This document shows, in pieces, positions 5,103 to 5,195 of a stretch of DNA of 5,195 nt. The first letter of the stretch is position 1; every line of letters begins with the position of its first letter. Origin of the DNA: Acidimicrobiia bacterium (lineage in GTDB: Bacteria; Actinomycetota; Acidimicrobiia; Acidimicrobiales; Ilumatobacteraceae); contig JAUHYJ010000312.1 of assembly GCA_030425785.1 (NCBI GenBank), positions 1-5,195 on the forward strand, given 5' to 3'. A program made the position numbers and the translations under genes. The notes beneath the pieces are model-generated. The model worked only from the letters and a program-made list of their open reading frames with translations. It did no database searches and had not been told where the DNA came from.

Positions 5103-5195
5103 TCACTGCTGGATGAGCACGCCGCCGTAGGTGCCCTCAAGTCCGGCTGGGATGCGAGGTACGTCGACGATTGCGAGTGTTGTGTTGTCGTCTGT
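5103..5195 (-). CDS. 3' end of an unrecognised gene
   Basis: Reading leftward from the window edge the minus strand encodes TDDNTTLAIVDVPRIP, then AGLEGTYGGVLIQQ and a TGA stop (complement of 5103-5105), 30 residues in all. The alternating hydrophobic pattern and the low GC at second codon positions are protein-like. Third-position GC (about 70 percent by hand count) looks lower than in the large gene at the left, which would fit an accessory gene. The exactly antisense + frame is also open from 5034 but has no ATG, GTG or TTG start, so the minus reading is preferred. Family unknown. Confidence 0.4.
   Translation of the reverse strand, partial: TDDNTTLAIVDVPRIPAGLEGTYGGVLIQQ

Noticed and set aside
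5034..5195. Open + strand frame at the right edge (SLLDEHAAVGALKSGWDARY...)
   Set aside because: It is exactly antisense to the preferred minus reading, has an upstream stop at 5031-5033 and no ATG, GTG or TTG start before the edge.
1..5195. CRISPR array, insertion sequence or riboswitch
   Set aside because: No regularly spaced repeats, transposase motifs, terminal inverted repeats with target duplications, or known riboswitch cores were seen on either strand.

Overview
The window is GC-rich, with dense GC-ending codons and long antisense shadow ORFs. Both tRNA genes have an encoded CCA, and the acyl-CoA dehydrogenase resembles the actinobacterial FadE type. This points to a high-GC actinobacterium, possibly of the Acidimicrobiia; that placement is inference, since no lineage marker is present.

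Layout from left to right. Positions 3-2885 (+) are the 3' part of a very large gene that is open to the left edge. It encodes at least 960 residues of a multi-domain protein I cannot name, with a 55-residue charge-free hydrophobic stretch, a conserved-looking 'NWQDSPIP' block, Ala- and Pro-rich linkers, a helical region and a C-terminal beta-rich domain. Positions 2886-3181 hold no intact gene: a candidate stem-loop follows the stop codon, and there is a C-terminal fragment that looks like a VOC/glyoxalase-fold protein. Positions 3182-4393 (-) encode a complete acyl-CoA dehydrogenase that converges on that fragment. Just upstream of its start is a near-palindromic operator-like site.

Positions 4400-4587 are a regulatory stretch with several inverted repeats and a weak candidate promoter for the two tRNA genes that follow. 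tRNA-His(GTG) at 4588-4665 and tRNA-Lys(CTT) at 4705-4779 lie 39 bases apart on the + strand, with a strong hairpin between them. A textbook intrinsic terminator (4782-4807) closes the pair, so they are probably one transcription unit. Positions 4808-5102 carry no convincing gene, but do carry a perfect tandem 11-bp repeat and two hairpins. At the right edge (5103-5195, -) is probably the 3' end of a further unrecognised gene.

The genes do not form an obvious pathway. The acyl-CoA dehydrogenase is a lipid or acyl-CoA catabolism enzyme, the tRNA pair is housekeeping, and the large left-hand gene is the main unknown. The most promising leads are that large protein, the displaced catalytic glutamate of the dehydrogenase, and the set of palindromes around the tRNA pair.
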